This document shows positions 13,729 through 22,011 of a stretch of 25,116 nt of DNA, piece by piece. A model generated the notes under the pieces. The model did not search any database. It had not been told where the DNA came from and saw only the letters and a program-made list of their open reading frames with translations. The position numbers and the translations under genes are program-made. Every line of letters starts with the position of its first letter. The first letter of the stretch is position 1. The stretch is from JAPKZH01 sp964537875 (GTDB lineage Bacteria; Acidobacteriota; Aminicenantia; Aminicenantales; UBA4085): positions 1 to 25,116 of the forward strand of contig CAZIDN010000054.1 in NCBI GenBank assembly GCA_964537875.1, written 5' to 3'.

Positions 13729-15105
13729 ATGAGGTCTGAGATTTGGAGTCGGAGAGCGTTTCTGCGTTTGTGTGGCGTCTTGGGAACGGCCGCGTATGCG
13801 GCGAAGGCCAGCGGACTCGAGCGTGTCGAAGCCGCTTCACAGTCGGTTGCGGACCGGCCGCCTATGGAGGTCGCCAAGGAGGAGTTCTACTGGCGGGAGA
13901 TCCAGTTGGCCTTCAAGCTGGACCGCTCGCTGATCAACCTCAATAACGGATTTACATGTCCGTCCCCTCGGGTCGTGCTCGAATCGGTATTCCGCTACAT
14001 GGACATGATCAACATGCTGCCCGTCCATTACCAGGGCCAGGTCGCCGCGAACGTCCAGACCATCCGCCGGCGGATGGCCGCGGAGTTCGGCTGCGACCCC
14101 GAAGAGATGGCGCTGACGCGCGGCGCCAGCGAGGCCCTGCAGATCGTCCAGAACGGGATCGACCTCAAGGCCGGCGACGAGGTCATAACGACCGAGCAGG
14201 ATTATCCCCGGATGCTGACGACGTGGGATCAGCGCATGCGGCGCGAAGGAATCAAGGTGACGCGTCTCCAGTTCCCGGTGCCAACAACCCAGGATGATCT
14301 CTATCAGCGGTTCGAAAAAGCCATCACACCGCGGACGAAGGTCTTCCATTTCTGTCATATCACAAACCTGACGGCCCAGCTATTCCCGGTCCAACGGCTC
14401 TCCCGCCTAGCCCGCTCAAAGGGGATCGTCACGATCGTCGATGGCGCGCACGCCTTGGGGCATTTCCCGTTCAAGCTGCGGGACCTCGAGTGCGACGCGT
14501 ACGGCGTCAGCCTCCACAAGTGGCTGCTGGCGCCGATCGGCAACGGCTGCTTGTACGTGCGCAAGGAGATGATTCCGAAATTCTGGCCTCTCCAGGCGGC
14601 CCCTGAACAGCAGGACAACGATATTCGTAAGTTCGAGGCCATCGGGACGCACCCGTGGGCCATCCGGGCGGCGCTTGGCGAAGCGCTGGCGTTCCATCAG
14701 GCCATCGGGGCCGAGCGCAAGGCGGCGCGGCTGCGCTACCTGACGCTCCGCTGGGCCAACGCGCTCAAGGCCCAGCAGCGCATCAAGATATTGACGGACC
14801 TCTCGGAGCCCGCTCAGGCGTGGGGGGTCGCGGCGGTCTATATCGACGGCATCGACGTCAGGGCGCTGGCTCGTTTCCTGATGAGCAAGTACCGAATCAT
14901 CGTCGTTCCGCTCGTCGGGGGAGCCCCGCCCAACTCTGTCTTCGATTATCAGGCCCTCCGGGTCTCGCCGAACGTCTACACGACCCTCGAGGAAATCGAC
15001 ACGTTCGTCATGGCCATGGAAGACGCCGTGAAGAACGGCGTTCCTGAAGACCAGTTCCCGGCCGACGGCGGCATGTTGGAAGGCTTCGATTTGGTAGAGC
15101 GATAG
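13729..15105 (+). CDS. Tat-exported PLP-dependent aminotransferase class V-fold enzyme
   Basis: This is a 458-aa protein related to class V aminotransferases, cysteine desulfurases and isopenicillin N epimerase. A twin-arginine signal SRRAFL (7-12) precedes a weakly hydrophobic stretch, predicting export of the folded holoenzyme to the periplasm. The PLP site is intact: TRGASEAL for phosphate binding, VDGAHALG with D238 and H241, and SLHKW with K264 as the Schiff-base lysine. Family resemblance is best to epimerase-like members, but the substrate is unknown. AAGGAGG (about 13716-13722) makes ATG 13729 a secure start. A small secreted protein gene follows after 18 nt, probably in the same operon. 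Confidence 0.88.
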   Translation: MRSEIWSRRAFLRLCGVLGTAAYAAKASGLERVEAASQSVADRPPMEVAKEEFYWREIQLAFKLDRSLINLNNGFTCPSPRVVLESVFRYMDMINMLPVHYQGQVAANVQTIRRRMAAEFGCDPEEMALTRGASEALQIVQNGIDLKAGDEVITTEQDYPRMLTTWDQRMRREGIKVTRLQFPVPTTQDDLYQRFEKAITPRTKVFHFCHITNLTAQLFPVQRLSRLARSKGIVTIVDGAHALGHFPFKLRDLECDAYGVSLHKWLLAPIGNGCLYVRKEMIPKFWPLQAAPEQQDNDIRKFEAIGTHPWAIRAALGEALAFHQAIGAERKAARLRYLTLRWANALKAQQRIKILTDLSEPAQAWGVAAVYIDGIDVRALARFLMSKYRIIVVPLVGGAPPNSVFDYQALRVSPNVYTTLEEIDTFVMAMEDAVKNGVPEDQFPADGGMLEGFDLVER

Positions 15106-15123
15106 AAAAAAGGGAGGATTCCC

Positions 15124-15549
15124 ATGAAGCGTTTGATCGCATTGGCTGTCGGGACACTTGCCTTTGCCCTCATCGCGGGGGGCATCGTGGCCTACGCCCA
15201 GGGCGCTTTTAAGATCCCGTTCAAGTTTGAAGCGGGCGGCAAAAAGTTGCCGCCGGGCGAATATTGGGTGGCCCAGAGTGGAGAAGGGCAGCTCACCCTT
15301 CGGCAGGAATCGACCGGGAAGGAATTCCAAATCCCCTTCATTAAGAGGCTGGCGCAGCCAACGCCGCCCGTCGAGGCGCCTCAGCTCGTCTTCGACATGG
15401 TGGGCAACTTTGAGCCTTCCTATACCGAATACGTTACCGACTACGTGCTGGCGGAAATGTGGCTCGTCGGGGAGGAAGGATTTCTGGTGCACACAACGAA
15501 GGGAGCGCACCAGCACAAGACCATCAAAGGACAAACAGCGAAGAAGTAG
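15124..15549 (+). CDS. Small secreted protein, unknown function
   Basis: This is a 141-aa protein. A signal peptide (about 1-26, ending VAYAQG) precedes a beta-rich mature part: FKIPFKFEAGGKKLPPGEY, then LTLRQESTGKEF, then PQLVFDMVGNFEPSY. The KLPPGEYWV segment recalls small secreted proteins of Acidobacteriota-type genomes for which no function is established. GGGAGG before ATG 15124 supports the start. It lies directly behind the Tat-exported PLP enzyme, so both probably reach the periplasm together, but no functional link is proven. It ends 18 nt before the convergent toxin gene, with no clear terminator between them. Confidence 0.7.
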   Translation: MKRLIALAVGTLAFALIAGGIVAYAQGAFKIPFKFEAGGKKLPPGEYWVAQSGEGQLTLRQESTGKEFQIPFIKRLAQPTPPVEAPQLVFDMVGNFEPSYTEYVTDYVLAEMWLVGEEGFLVHTTKGAHQHKTIKGQTAKK

Positions 15550-15567
15550 CCTGCCGATCATTCGCTT

Positions 15568-15975
15568 CTATATCCAACGAATCTTGACCTGCCGCTCGAG
15601 TTGTTTGAATTCCGGGTCGCCGGTAACGAGTTCAGCCTGATGAAGTTTGGCCAGAGCAAAGGCAAAACAATCCGCATAGGACATCTTCACCCTGGACTTG
15701 ACAATGGCCGCTTCTCTCGCCATGTTCCAGTCTGCTGCCACGATTTCAATCCCCAGCTGCCCGACTTCACGGATCAGATGGTCGGCTTGAGCTTCTGAGG
15801 TCTGACGGGCCGTGATATACCAGATTTCCCCGGCGTTGACGACGCTCATCAAAAGGGACGCGCCGCGCTCGTGGGCATCGGCGATGATATCAGCGGCCTT
15901 CTGTCCCGACGGTTCGTCTTCAAAAAAGGCCAAGACGGCCCAGGAATCGAGCACCACATATCTCGTCTTCAGCAT
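15568..15975 (-). CDS. vapC: PIN-domain toxin paired with an AbrB-type antitoxin
   Basis: This is a predicted PIN ribonuclease toxin of 135 aa. Expected acidic residues are present: D10 (YVVLDSWA), E50 (NAGEIWY), D102 (SYADCFA) and D120 (TGDPEF). The ATG at 15975-15973 shares one base with the TAA stop of the upstream antitoxin gene, the same TAATG junction as in the pair at 1817-2478. It is not closely similar to the first toxin in the window, so the two loci were probably acquired separately. Confidence 0.9.
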   Translation of the reverse strand: MLKTRYVVLDSWAVLAFFEDEPSGQKAADIIADAHERGASLLMSVVNAGEIWYITARQTSEAQADHLIREVGQLGIEIVAADWNMAREAAIVKSRVKMSYADCFAFALAKLHQAELVTGDPEFKQLERQVKIRWI

Positions 15976-16205
15976 TACAGTTCCCTCTCCACTTTTTTCT
16001 CGGCGGCCAACGCTTTGAGCAGGCCTCTTCCCCTGTATTTTCCGCGCAGGGTGTGGATGAATTCCCGCGTGATGGGTGTCAGGACGATCTTTTTCGACCG
16101 CTCGTCCAGTTCGATCTGGAAGCGGGTACCCTTCTTGATGGACAGCTTGCGCCGGATCGCGGCGGGTATGATCACCTGGCCTTTCTCTGATGAGTATGTT
16201 TCCAT
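15975..16205 (-). CDS. SpoVT/AbrB-type antitoxin
   Basis: This is a 76-aa protein whose first half, SSEKGQVIIPAAIRRKLSIKKG, is the swapped-hairpin AbrB/MazE DNA-binding fold. The basic C-terminal part (LRGKYRGRGLLKALAAEKK) would contact the PIN toxin encoded immediately downstream. AGAGGTAG on the minus strand (16219-16212) precedes ATG 16205 at good spacing. Autoregulation at the promoter described at 16227-16255 is likely by analogy with other toxin-antitoxin operons. Confidence 0.9.
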   Translation of the reverse strand: METYSSEKGQVIIPAAIRRKLSIKKGTRFQIELDERSKKIVLTPITREFIHTLRGKYRGRGLLKALAAEKKVEREL

Positions 16206-16226
16206 TGTTTTCTACCTCTGAACAAA

Positions 16227-16255
16227 AGTATAACTTTATTAATAATGTTTGTCAA
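16227..16255 (-). promoter_or_regulatory. Promoter and likely operator of the AbrB-PIN toxin-antitoxin operon
   Basis: On the minus strand, TTGACA (16255-16250) and TATACT (16232-16227) are separated by exactly 17 nt, a near-consensus promoter. The AT-rich spacer contains the palindrome TTATTAATAA (16236-16245), well placed for binding by an AbrB-fold antitoxin. Confidence 0.75.
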
Positions 16256-16280
16256 TAATTAAATGTAGGATTAATGAAAT

Positions 16281-16379
16281 ATGTTATACATCCGGGACCT
16301 GGTCGAGAAGGATTTTGTCCTGGCCAAGCTGGAGCATAACAACAAGAACATATCGCATTGCCGGGCTGGGGTCTTGACC
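16281..16379 (+). pseudogene. Possible N-terminal remnant of a YhaM-like (OB-fold) protein
   Basis: From ATG 16281 the reading is MLYIRDLVEKDFV, then KLEHNNKNISHCRAG and VLTL. The YIRDLxEKDxV opening resembles the OB-fold start of YhaM-type HD-domain nucleases. Resemblance fades after about 33 codons, where the frame runs into the antisense of the C69 gene. The match is short and could be chance. Confidence 0.25.
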
Positions 16380-18200
16380 CTAGACGATATCGCCCGAGTA
16401 TTTCGTCAAGAGCTTTTTCCGGAGCTCACGGAAGAGCTTGACGATCTTGTCCATCCGAGAGATGGTCAGGTCCGTCAAGTATTTTGTCGCTTCGGCGGCG
16501 TCCTTTTTCAGAAGCTCCTGGGCCTTGGCGTCCACCGTGGCCTGGTCGGTGAAGAACCCGTTCTCCACAGGATCCCTCGCCGCCCTCAAGTCTTTGACTG
16601 CCGGCTGCCACCGCAGGAGCATCAGTTTCTCGACGAAGTCCACCGCCCAGCGGGCCGAGTCCTCGCTGAATTCGCCGTAGTCGTAGGTTTTATATAAAGG
16701 GGACACGTCCGTGACGCCCGCGTAAATCGGAACATAGGCGCTGACAAATGGATTGTCCACATAGAACCAGTAGATTCCGCCCACCGCGTCGGGGAGCCAG
16801 GACCTGAGCTGAGCCACCATTCCATACCCCTGGGTGGCGATCGTCCGGTGATGCCGGATGCGGAGCACCCTTTCCATATCCGGCGCGAGGAAGGGCGTCG
16901 CCATCGGGCTTTTCTCTAGCTTCCCTCCGCCCCCAGGGACCATCCAAGCCGGGTCCCAGGTCATGTCATAGATCGTGTTTTCGAAGGCGGAGCGCTGAAA
17001 GGCGATGATGTCTTGGACGGAGATCTTTTTCTCCGGCTTGACCGATAAAGGATAGAAGGCGGCGCCTTCGATGGGCTGGGCGTAGAGCGTGCCCGGCCCG
17101 GCTGCGTCGCTAAGCCCGCGTTTCGGCCAGGCTTTGAGCGATGGCGCCACGGTACTATAGATGAGCCACATCCGGCTGAGGCTGCCTTCCCGTATCGGCG
17201 GCGCGTAGGCCTCCTGCCAGATGAAAGGCCGGCCGCTCTTCGGGTCGTACCAACCGCGGTCAACAGCCTCCTGCATATAGTTGGATGAAGCCATGACGTC
17301 CGGATCTTTAAGGTCGATCTCGCGCATCCGGAAATGATTGGCGATGACGACGACATGGTCGTCCGGCACGCGGCGCGCAGCCCAGATGGCGCCGGGCTTT
17401 CCGCTTTCCGGCATCCATTCCGGACCGACGCTGCAGATCTCCATGACCCAGAGCTCGCGCGAGTCGGCAATACACAGGGCTTCGGAGCCGCCGCACGAGG
17501 GCAGAAAGCCGTATTTCTCGACGATGCCGGCGATGAGACGGACGGCTTCGCGGGCGGTCGCGCACCTCTCCAGGGCGAAGGCCTGGGCCTGCTCGATAGT
17601 CATGATTTGGCGGGTGATGCCCTCGACGAAGGGGACGTCTAGCTCAGCACGCTGAGAGCAGGTGCTTTCACCGATTGCCAGTTGTCGTTCGTTCATTTGG
17701 GAATAGCCCGTGTGAAAATAAGTGAAGGTCTTCTCCACCTGCGGGATGCGGCCGATGACCTTTCCGAAGTCGCCGAGAGGTAGGGCTTTGCGATTGTCAT
17801 CGCCGCCGAAATAAACCATACCCCAATGGACCGGGGCCATTGTTCCCTTCGGGTAGATCCGCCCGGGTATGACCTGGATTCGGCATTCGCTGCAGCAGTC
17901 GGTATGGGACGTGATGACCGAGCCGTCGACGGTGGCTAGGCGCCCAACTCCGATGACGGTGCAGCCTTCTTTGTTGTCCTCTCCCGCTGAAATGGGGCGG
18001 GCTAGGAGAACTGCGCCCAGAAACAGGCTGAGAATTAAGCCCAGAGAAAGCCACCTTGGGAAAAACAAGATGGTTTTATTTTTTTTGATAAATTGTCGTG
18101 CATCGAGTCCGGCAGGGTCGGCGATAAAACAGAACCGTCGACCTTTAATTTTTTTGGGGCGGCCCTCCATCTCTCCAACATGGATACCTTTGAGATTCAT
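16380..18200 (-). CDS. C69-family peptidase, exported or membrane-anchored
   Basis: This is a 606-aa member of the C69 (PepD) Ntn-hydrolase family. A hydrophobic segment (about 48-67) is followed by EDNKEGCTVIGVGRLATVDGSV, with C80 as the expected nucleophile, and then SHTDCC. Later family features include ALCIADSRELWVMEI and RRVPDDHVVVIANHFRM. The N-terminus carries about 45 residues ahead of the hydrophobic segment, which is unusual for a signal peptide. ATG 18200 nevertheless has GGAGGG at good spacing, so the long form may be real or a later start may also be used. It follows the GH172 gene by 10 nt, so the two form an operon. Confidence 0.85.
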   Translation of the reverse strand: MNLKGIHVGEMEGRPKKIKGRRFCFIADPAGLDARQFIKKNKTILFFPRWLSLGLILSLFLGAVLLARPISAGEDNKEGCTVIGVGRLATVDGSVITSHTDCCSECRIQVIPGRIYPKGTMAPVHWGMVYFGGDDNRKALPLGDFGKVIGRIPQVEKTFTYFHTGYSQMNERQLAIGESTCSQRAELDVPFVEGITRQIMTIEQAQAFALERCATAREAVRLIAGIVEKYGFLPSCGGSEALCIADSRELWVMEICSVGPEWMPESGKPGAIWAARRVPDDHVVVIANHFRMREIDLKDPDVMASSNYMQEAVDRGWYDPKSGRPFIWQEAYAPPIREGSLSRMWLIYSTVAPSLKAWPKRGLSDAAGPGTLYAQPIEGAAFYPLSVKPEKKISVQDIIAFQRSAFENTIYDMTWDPAWMVPGGGGKLEKSPMATPFLAPDMERVLRIRHHRTIATQGYGMVAQLRSWLPDAVGGIYWFYVDNPFVSAYVPIYAGVTDVSPLYKTYDYGEFSEDSARWAVDFVEKLMLLRWQPAVKDLRAARDPVENGFFTDQATVDAKAQELLKKDAAEATKYLTDLTISRMDKIVKLFRELRKKLLTKYSGDIV

Positions 18201-18210
18201 GAGTGCCCTC

Positions 18211-20448
18211 CTATTGCTTGGTGAGAAAGATGTAATCCAAACCGAAGAGATTGCCCGGCCGCGCTTTGGGATTCGGCTCCAGGGCTTCGGCCGTTAGAAC
18301 GTTGTCGCCTGCCTTGAGGTTAAAGACGCCGAGCTTGGCGTGGAGCCAATAGAGCTTTGGCGAGTAGCCGTCGACGACCTGACGGACAGAATTGCCGTTG
18401 ACATAAAGCCGCTGGCGCCCGTATTCGGGCGATTGGCAGAGGTTGAGCTCGATGGAGTAGCGGCCCGCCTTTGCCACCATGAAATGCACCGTCAGCTTAT
18501 CGTCCGGTTGCGCCCCACGCCAGACGAGATGCTCGGCGCCGGAGCAGTTGGCCAGCCGCTCCTTCGCGGCCGTCCCGCCCGTGGCCTCGTGAGTAAGCGC
18601 TTCGCCTTCGAACGGCTCGATCATGTTCTCCCGGATCCCGAGGTCCCGCGGCGCGAGCCCGGCCCGGTCGATCGCCCGCGGCCCTGGAGTCCCGGGCTTG
18701 GCGTACCAGTAGACGACGTGGCTCCAGGTCGGCCGGCAGGGCATCCAGTGCCATATCTCCTGGTCGAATCGGATGCCCGTCCGATACGGCAGCGCGTCGA
18801 GCACGTACCACCGGTTTAGGCTGATGTGGCCGCCGCTCCAGGGCCCATCGACTCGCGTCTGGGCGTGATAGGGGCGCATGAACGGTCCATTGTAGCCGTA
18901 GGCGAATCCGTAGTCGTCCTCGGTACCCGTCCCGAACATGCTCGGAAAGGACTCGCCGTCGATGCTGATTTTCTGATCGCCCTCGCCCCACCAGATCAGC
19001 ACGGGATTGGCGATCTCGTAAACCGTGCCGACGACTTTTCCCTCGCCTTCCGTCTTCAGAAAATTCGTGTCGAAAAATGGCCAGCTCTCGCGCGTCAGCG
19101 TTCCCCACTGCGCCCGCAGATGATAGGCGCTGTCCGTGAACATCCACTCCCCGACATGCAGCTTCAGTTCCACGGTGCAGGGAATCTTTCCGGCGTTTGC
19201 TAGGCTCAATCGCACAGACTTTTTGAATGGCATCAGCAGACGGCTGGTCATCTTTCCACTCCTGTCGACCGTGAAGAACAGATTCTCGTAGGGGTTGACG
19301 CCCGGACCGGAGCCGAAAAAGTCGCCCAGGGGAACATTAACGCTTTTTTCGCCGTCGAAGCTGATGTCAAGGAGAAGGAAGCGATAGGCGTTATGTGGCC
19401 GTTTTGGATCGTCCCATTTCAGGCTCTCGCGGGTCTCCAGGACTTGGGCGGACCATTCGTAGATGGCTTTCTCTCCGGTCACTTCGGGCAAGCTTTCAGT
19501 CTTCCCGGGCCGGATGGTCAGGCGGTGGGTGAGCCATTGAGAACCGTCCGGAGCTGGTGCCGGCTTGGGGTTTGAGAGCGCCCGGCTGGTCTCGGCCGCG
19601 GCCCGCTCCCAGCTCGCGGCATCCCGGGGCTCGAACGTTTCGACTGCCGTTCCGAGTTCGTAGCTCCGGTACCCTATCTCGTAATAGAGCCGGACCGGAC
19701 TGTCTTTCTCTTCGATAGTAATCTTGAGCGAGCTTGAATAGGGGAGGGGAAAATAGAGGTTGCCGCCTGTCCCGCTGATATACGAGAATGCTGGGCCGAA
19801 CGGCGGCTTTTCGCCTTTGAAAAGATCTGCAAACGGCGGCTCGAGGCGCGGCTGCTGCTCACCGTCGAAGTAAAAACGGATCCGGTTGGGCATAGAGGGG
19901 TTGGCGGACCAGAAGCGGGTGATCGTCCCGGGTCCTTTGAGGTCGGCAAGGACGTGTTCCTTGAGGCCGTCTTTCGACTCCGTGCGCACGTATTGGCCCA
20001 CGTCCTTGTTGTCGAACCAGGCTTCGCCGCCTTTGTGACTTTCGCGGCTGTAGCTCGAGGCTGTGGCTTCTTTAAAAAACGGCTGAGGCTTTTGGGCGAG
20101 AGTTTCGAAGTCCACCATTTCCCGGAGCAGGGAGGTGACGGTGATTTTCTCAGCTGCGGGGGCGACCCAGGCCGCCGTTCCCGCGAGCGCGATAACCATG
20201 ACCAGAGCAATCAGGATGCTGGCGGGGCCGCCCGCAACCAAACGCGGCCGGCGGCGAGTTACGAACGGCGAATATCCCCCGTGGCTTTCTATGATGCCCC
20301 GCCCGAGAAGGGGAGGCGGGGCGGTTGGATTTTCCCTGCGCCCGTTGGAAGGGATCTTCCCCTCCAAATTGATTAGGCAATTTCGTTCTTCGGCGACGCT
20401 TGTCAATTTCTTTCGATGGGAAGCTATGATAATTGTTGTGGCCGTCAT
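18211..20448 (-). CDS. GH172 (DUF2961) family glycoside hydrolase, exported
   Basis: This protein has a DUF2961 core, the basis of family GH172, whose known members act on alpha-D-fructofuranosides and D-arabinofuranosides. Counting from ATG 20448, the core motif is LIWWGEGDQKISIDGE followed by MFGTGTEDDYG. E489 (GEGD) and E510 (GTEDD) are 21 residues apart, as recalled for the catalytic pair of a characterised member. A beta-sandwich-like C-terminal part (about 625-742) may bind carbohydrate. The signal-like segment is at about 76-95. The preceding 70 residues are proline- and arginine-rich and contain a strong DNA hairpin, so the true start is probably further downstream. It is co-transcribed with the C69 gene that follows. 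Confidence 0.82.
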   Translation of the reverse strand: MTATTIIIASHRKKLTSVAEERNCLINLEGKIPSNGRRENPTAPPPLLGRGIIESHGGYSPFVTRRRPRLVAGGPASILIALVMVIALAGTAAWVAPAAEKITVTSLLREMVDFETLAQKPQPFFKEATASSYSRESHKGGEAWFDNKDVGQYVRTESKDGLKEHVLADLKGPGTITRFWSANPSMPNRIRFYFDGEQQPRLEPPFADLFKGEKPPFGPAFSYISGTGGNLYFPLPYSSSLKITIEEKDSPVRLYYEIGYRSYELGTAVETFEPRDAASWERAAAETSRALSNPKPAPAPDGSQWLTHRLTIRPGKTESLPEVTGEKAIYEWSAQVLETRESLKWDDPKRPHNAYRFLLLDISFDGEKSVNVPLGDFFGSGPGVNPYENLFFTVDRSGKMTSRLLMPFKKSVRLSLANAGKIPCTVELKLHVGEWMFTDSAYHLRAQWGTLTRESWPFFDTNFLKTEGEGKVVGTVYEIANPVLIWWGEGDQKISIDGESFPSMFGTGTEDDYGFAYGYNGPFMRPYHAQTRVDGPWSGGHISLNRWYVLDALPYRTGIRFDQEIWHWMPCRPTWSHVVYWYAKPGTPGPRAIDRAGLAPRDLGIRENMIEPFEGEALTHEATGGTAAKERLANCSGAEHLVWRGAQPDDKLTVHFMVAKAGRYSIELNLCQSPEYGRQRLYVNGNSVRQVVDGYSPKLYWLHAKLGVFNLKAGDNVLTAEALEPNPKARPGNLFGLDYIFLTKQ
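20296..20322. repeat. Perfect 8-bp GC hairpin within the 5' end of the GH172 frame
   Basis: GCCCCGCC (20296-20303) and GGCGGGGC (20315-20322) flank an 11-nt loop. Its place before the signal peptide suggests untranslated leader or a repeat, rather than protein code. Confidence 0.45.
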
Positions 20449-20868
20449 GGGTGTTTCGGTCCTTTGTTCAACAACATGCGTGTGTTTTCCGCCGGCGCTT
20501 TTGTCTATGGTAATCTAAAACAAATTCACAGCGCAAGGTGTTCATAGGATCCGACTCGCGGAAACCTACGATCAGAAGATACCGAGATATGGGCGTCTCG
20601 ATTTTCTCGATAAGAACTCGGGTCCGTCGAAACAAAGACGGATCTCGCCCTCGGTTGGAGTTGGCTTTGATCCTTGGACAGTTCTAGGAACTAAAATTCT
20701 TGAGTTTGAGATATCTTAAGGATTCTGGTATGCTTTTTTTCATGAAAACACCTCGTTCCTATACGAATTTGGGGTCTATGCTGAAGCTGGATTCGAGGTG
20801 ATCGTCAAGGATAATTGCCAGGGATTCGTCGGAGAAGAAGACCTGCGGCAGGTCGACCCGTAAAAACC
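20449..20868. other. Intergenic region between divergent GH172 and radical SAM genes, no gene called
   Basis: Promoters for both flanking genes should lie here, but no near-consensus pair stands out. Two plus-strand stretches are open without a good start codon. One covers 20519 to about 20719. The other, 20720-20863, ends with EVIVKDNCQGF and then VGEEDLRQVDP just before the radical SAM start. Both could be gene relics; I do not recognise either. Confidence 0.4.
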
Positions 20869-22011
20869 ATGGCTATTGCGTCCCGCGGATTCCAGATTTT
20901 TGTCAAGCCTGCCGGCGCCGCCTGTAACCTCAGCTGCCGTTACTGCTACTATCTTGGGAAAGGACATCTCGGCGCGGAGGGCGGGTTAGCCCGCATGCCT
21001 GAAGATCTCCTAGAGGAATACATCGCTCAGCACATCGCCGTCTCGCCTGACGAAGTGATCCGATTTTCCTGGCACGGCGGGGAGCCGACCATTCTTGGCC
21101 TCGATTACTTTCGTTTGATCGTGGACATCCAGCGCAAGCACCGCCCCGCCGGCCGGACGATCGCCAACGGCATGCAAACCAATGGGACTCTCCTCGAAGA
21201 AGAATGGGGCCGGTTTCTCGCGGCCGGAAAGTTCGCCGTCGGGCTCAGCCTTGACGGCCCGCGCGAGTTGCACGACAGGTATCGCGTCACACGGGACGGG
21301 AGGCCTACTTTTGATGAGACGATGCGCGGCTGCGAGATCCTGCGGCGGCACGGCGTCCCTACCGACGTCCTCTGCGTCGTGAGCGCGCACAACGTCCGGA
21401 GCCCCGCAGAGGTCTACGGTTTCTTTAAGCGCATCGACGCCTCATACGTGACGTTTCTCCCCCTGGTCGAACCGAGGCCGGATGCACCGGGCGGCGTCAG
21501 CCCCGACACAGTGCCGGCTGAAGCCTGGGGCGACTTTCTCTGCGCCGTCTTCGACGAATGGGCGGCCGGGGATATCGGACGGATCAAGGTGCAGATCATC
21601 GAAGAGGCGGCCAGGACCTCCTTTGGCCAGGAGCACTCCCTGTGTATCTTCCGGCCGGTCTGCGGGGACATCCCTGTCGTCGAGCGCAATGGGGATTTCT
21701 ACTCCTGCGACCATTTCGTAGACGTGGAGCACCACTTGGGCAACATCCGCGATACGCCGCTCGGCGAACTCCTCGATAGCCCAGCCCAGAAGGTGTTTGG
21801 ATTGGCCAAGCTAGAAAGGCTGCCTCGCTTCTGCCGGGCTTGCGAGGTCCGGGTCATGTGCAATGGGGAATGTCCGAAGAACCGCTTCGTGCGCGCGCCG
21901 GATGGAGAGGCGGGATTGAATTACCTCTGCCCGGGCTACAAAAGATTTTTCATCCGCGTGAAGCCCTTCGTCGCCGAAGTGGCCGCGGAATGGCGCCGGC
22001 AAAATCCCTAG
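20869..22011 (+). CDS. Radical SAM/SPASM enzyme, anaerobic sulfatase-maturase type
   Basis: This is a 380-aa enzyme. The radical SAM cluster motif is C19, C23 and C26 (ACNLSCRYCYY), followed by FSWHGGEPT for SAM binding and GLSLDGP. The C-terminal SPASM domain has the expected cysteines: CIFRPVCGD, FYSCDHFV, FCRACEVRVMCNGECPKNRF, and YLCPGYK. This pattern is that of anaerobic sulfatase-maturating enzymes, which oxidise a Cys or Ser of sulfatases to formylglycine in the cytoplasm. ATG 20869 starts the conserved FQIFVKP strand; in-frame codons upstream are judged non-coding. No sulfatase gene is in the window, so its substrate lies elsewhere or it modifies another protein. Confidence 0.9.
   Translation: MAIASRGFQIFVKPAGAACNLSCRYCYYLGKGHLGAEGGLARMPEDLLEEYIAQHIAVSPDEVIRFSWHGGEPTILGLDYFRLIVDIQRKHRPAGRTIANGMQTNGTLLEEEWGRFLAAGKFAVGLSLDGPRELHDRYRVTRDGRPTFDETMRGCEILRRHGVPTDVLCVVSAHNVRSPAEVYGFFKRIDASYVTFLPLVEPRPDAPGGVSPDTVPAEAWGDFLCAVFDEWAAGDIGRIKVQIIEEAARTSFGQEHSLCIFRPVCGDIPVVERNGDFYSCDHFVDVEHHLGNIRDTPLGELLDSPAQKVFGLAKLERLPRFCRACEVRVMCNGECPKNRFVRAPDGEAGLNYLCPGYKRFFIRVKPFVAEVAAEWRRQNP

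Noticed and set aside
14416..15561. Minus-strand open frame (381 codons) across the aminotransferase-fold and secreted-protein genes
   Set aside because: It lies opposite two genes with strong motifs and ribosome sites and shows no domain of its own.
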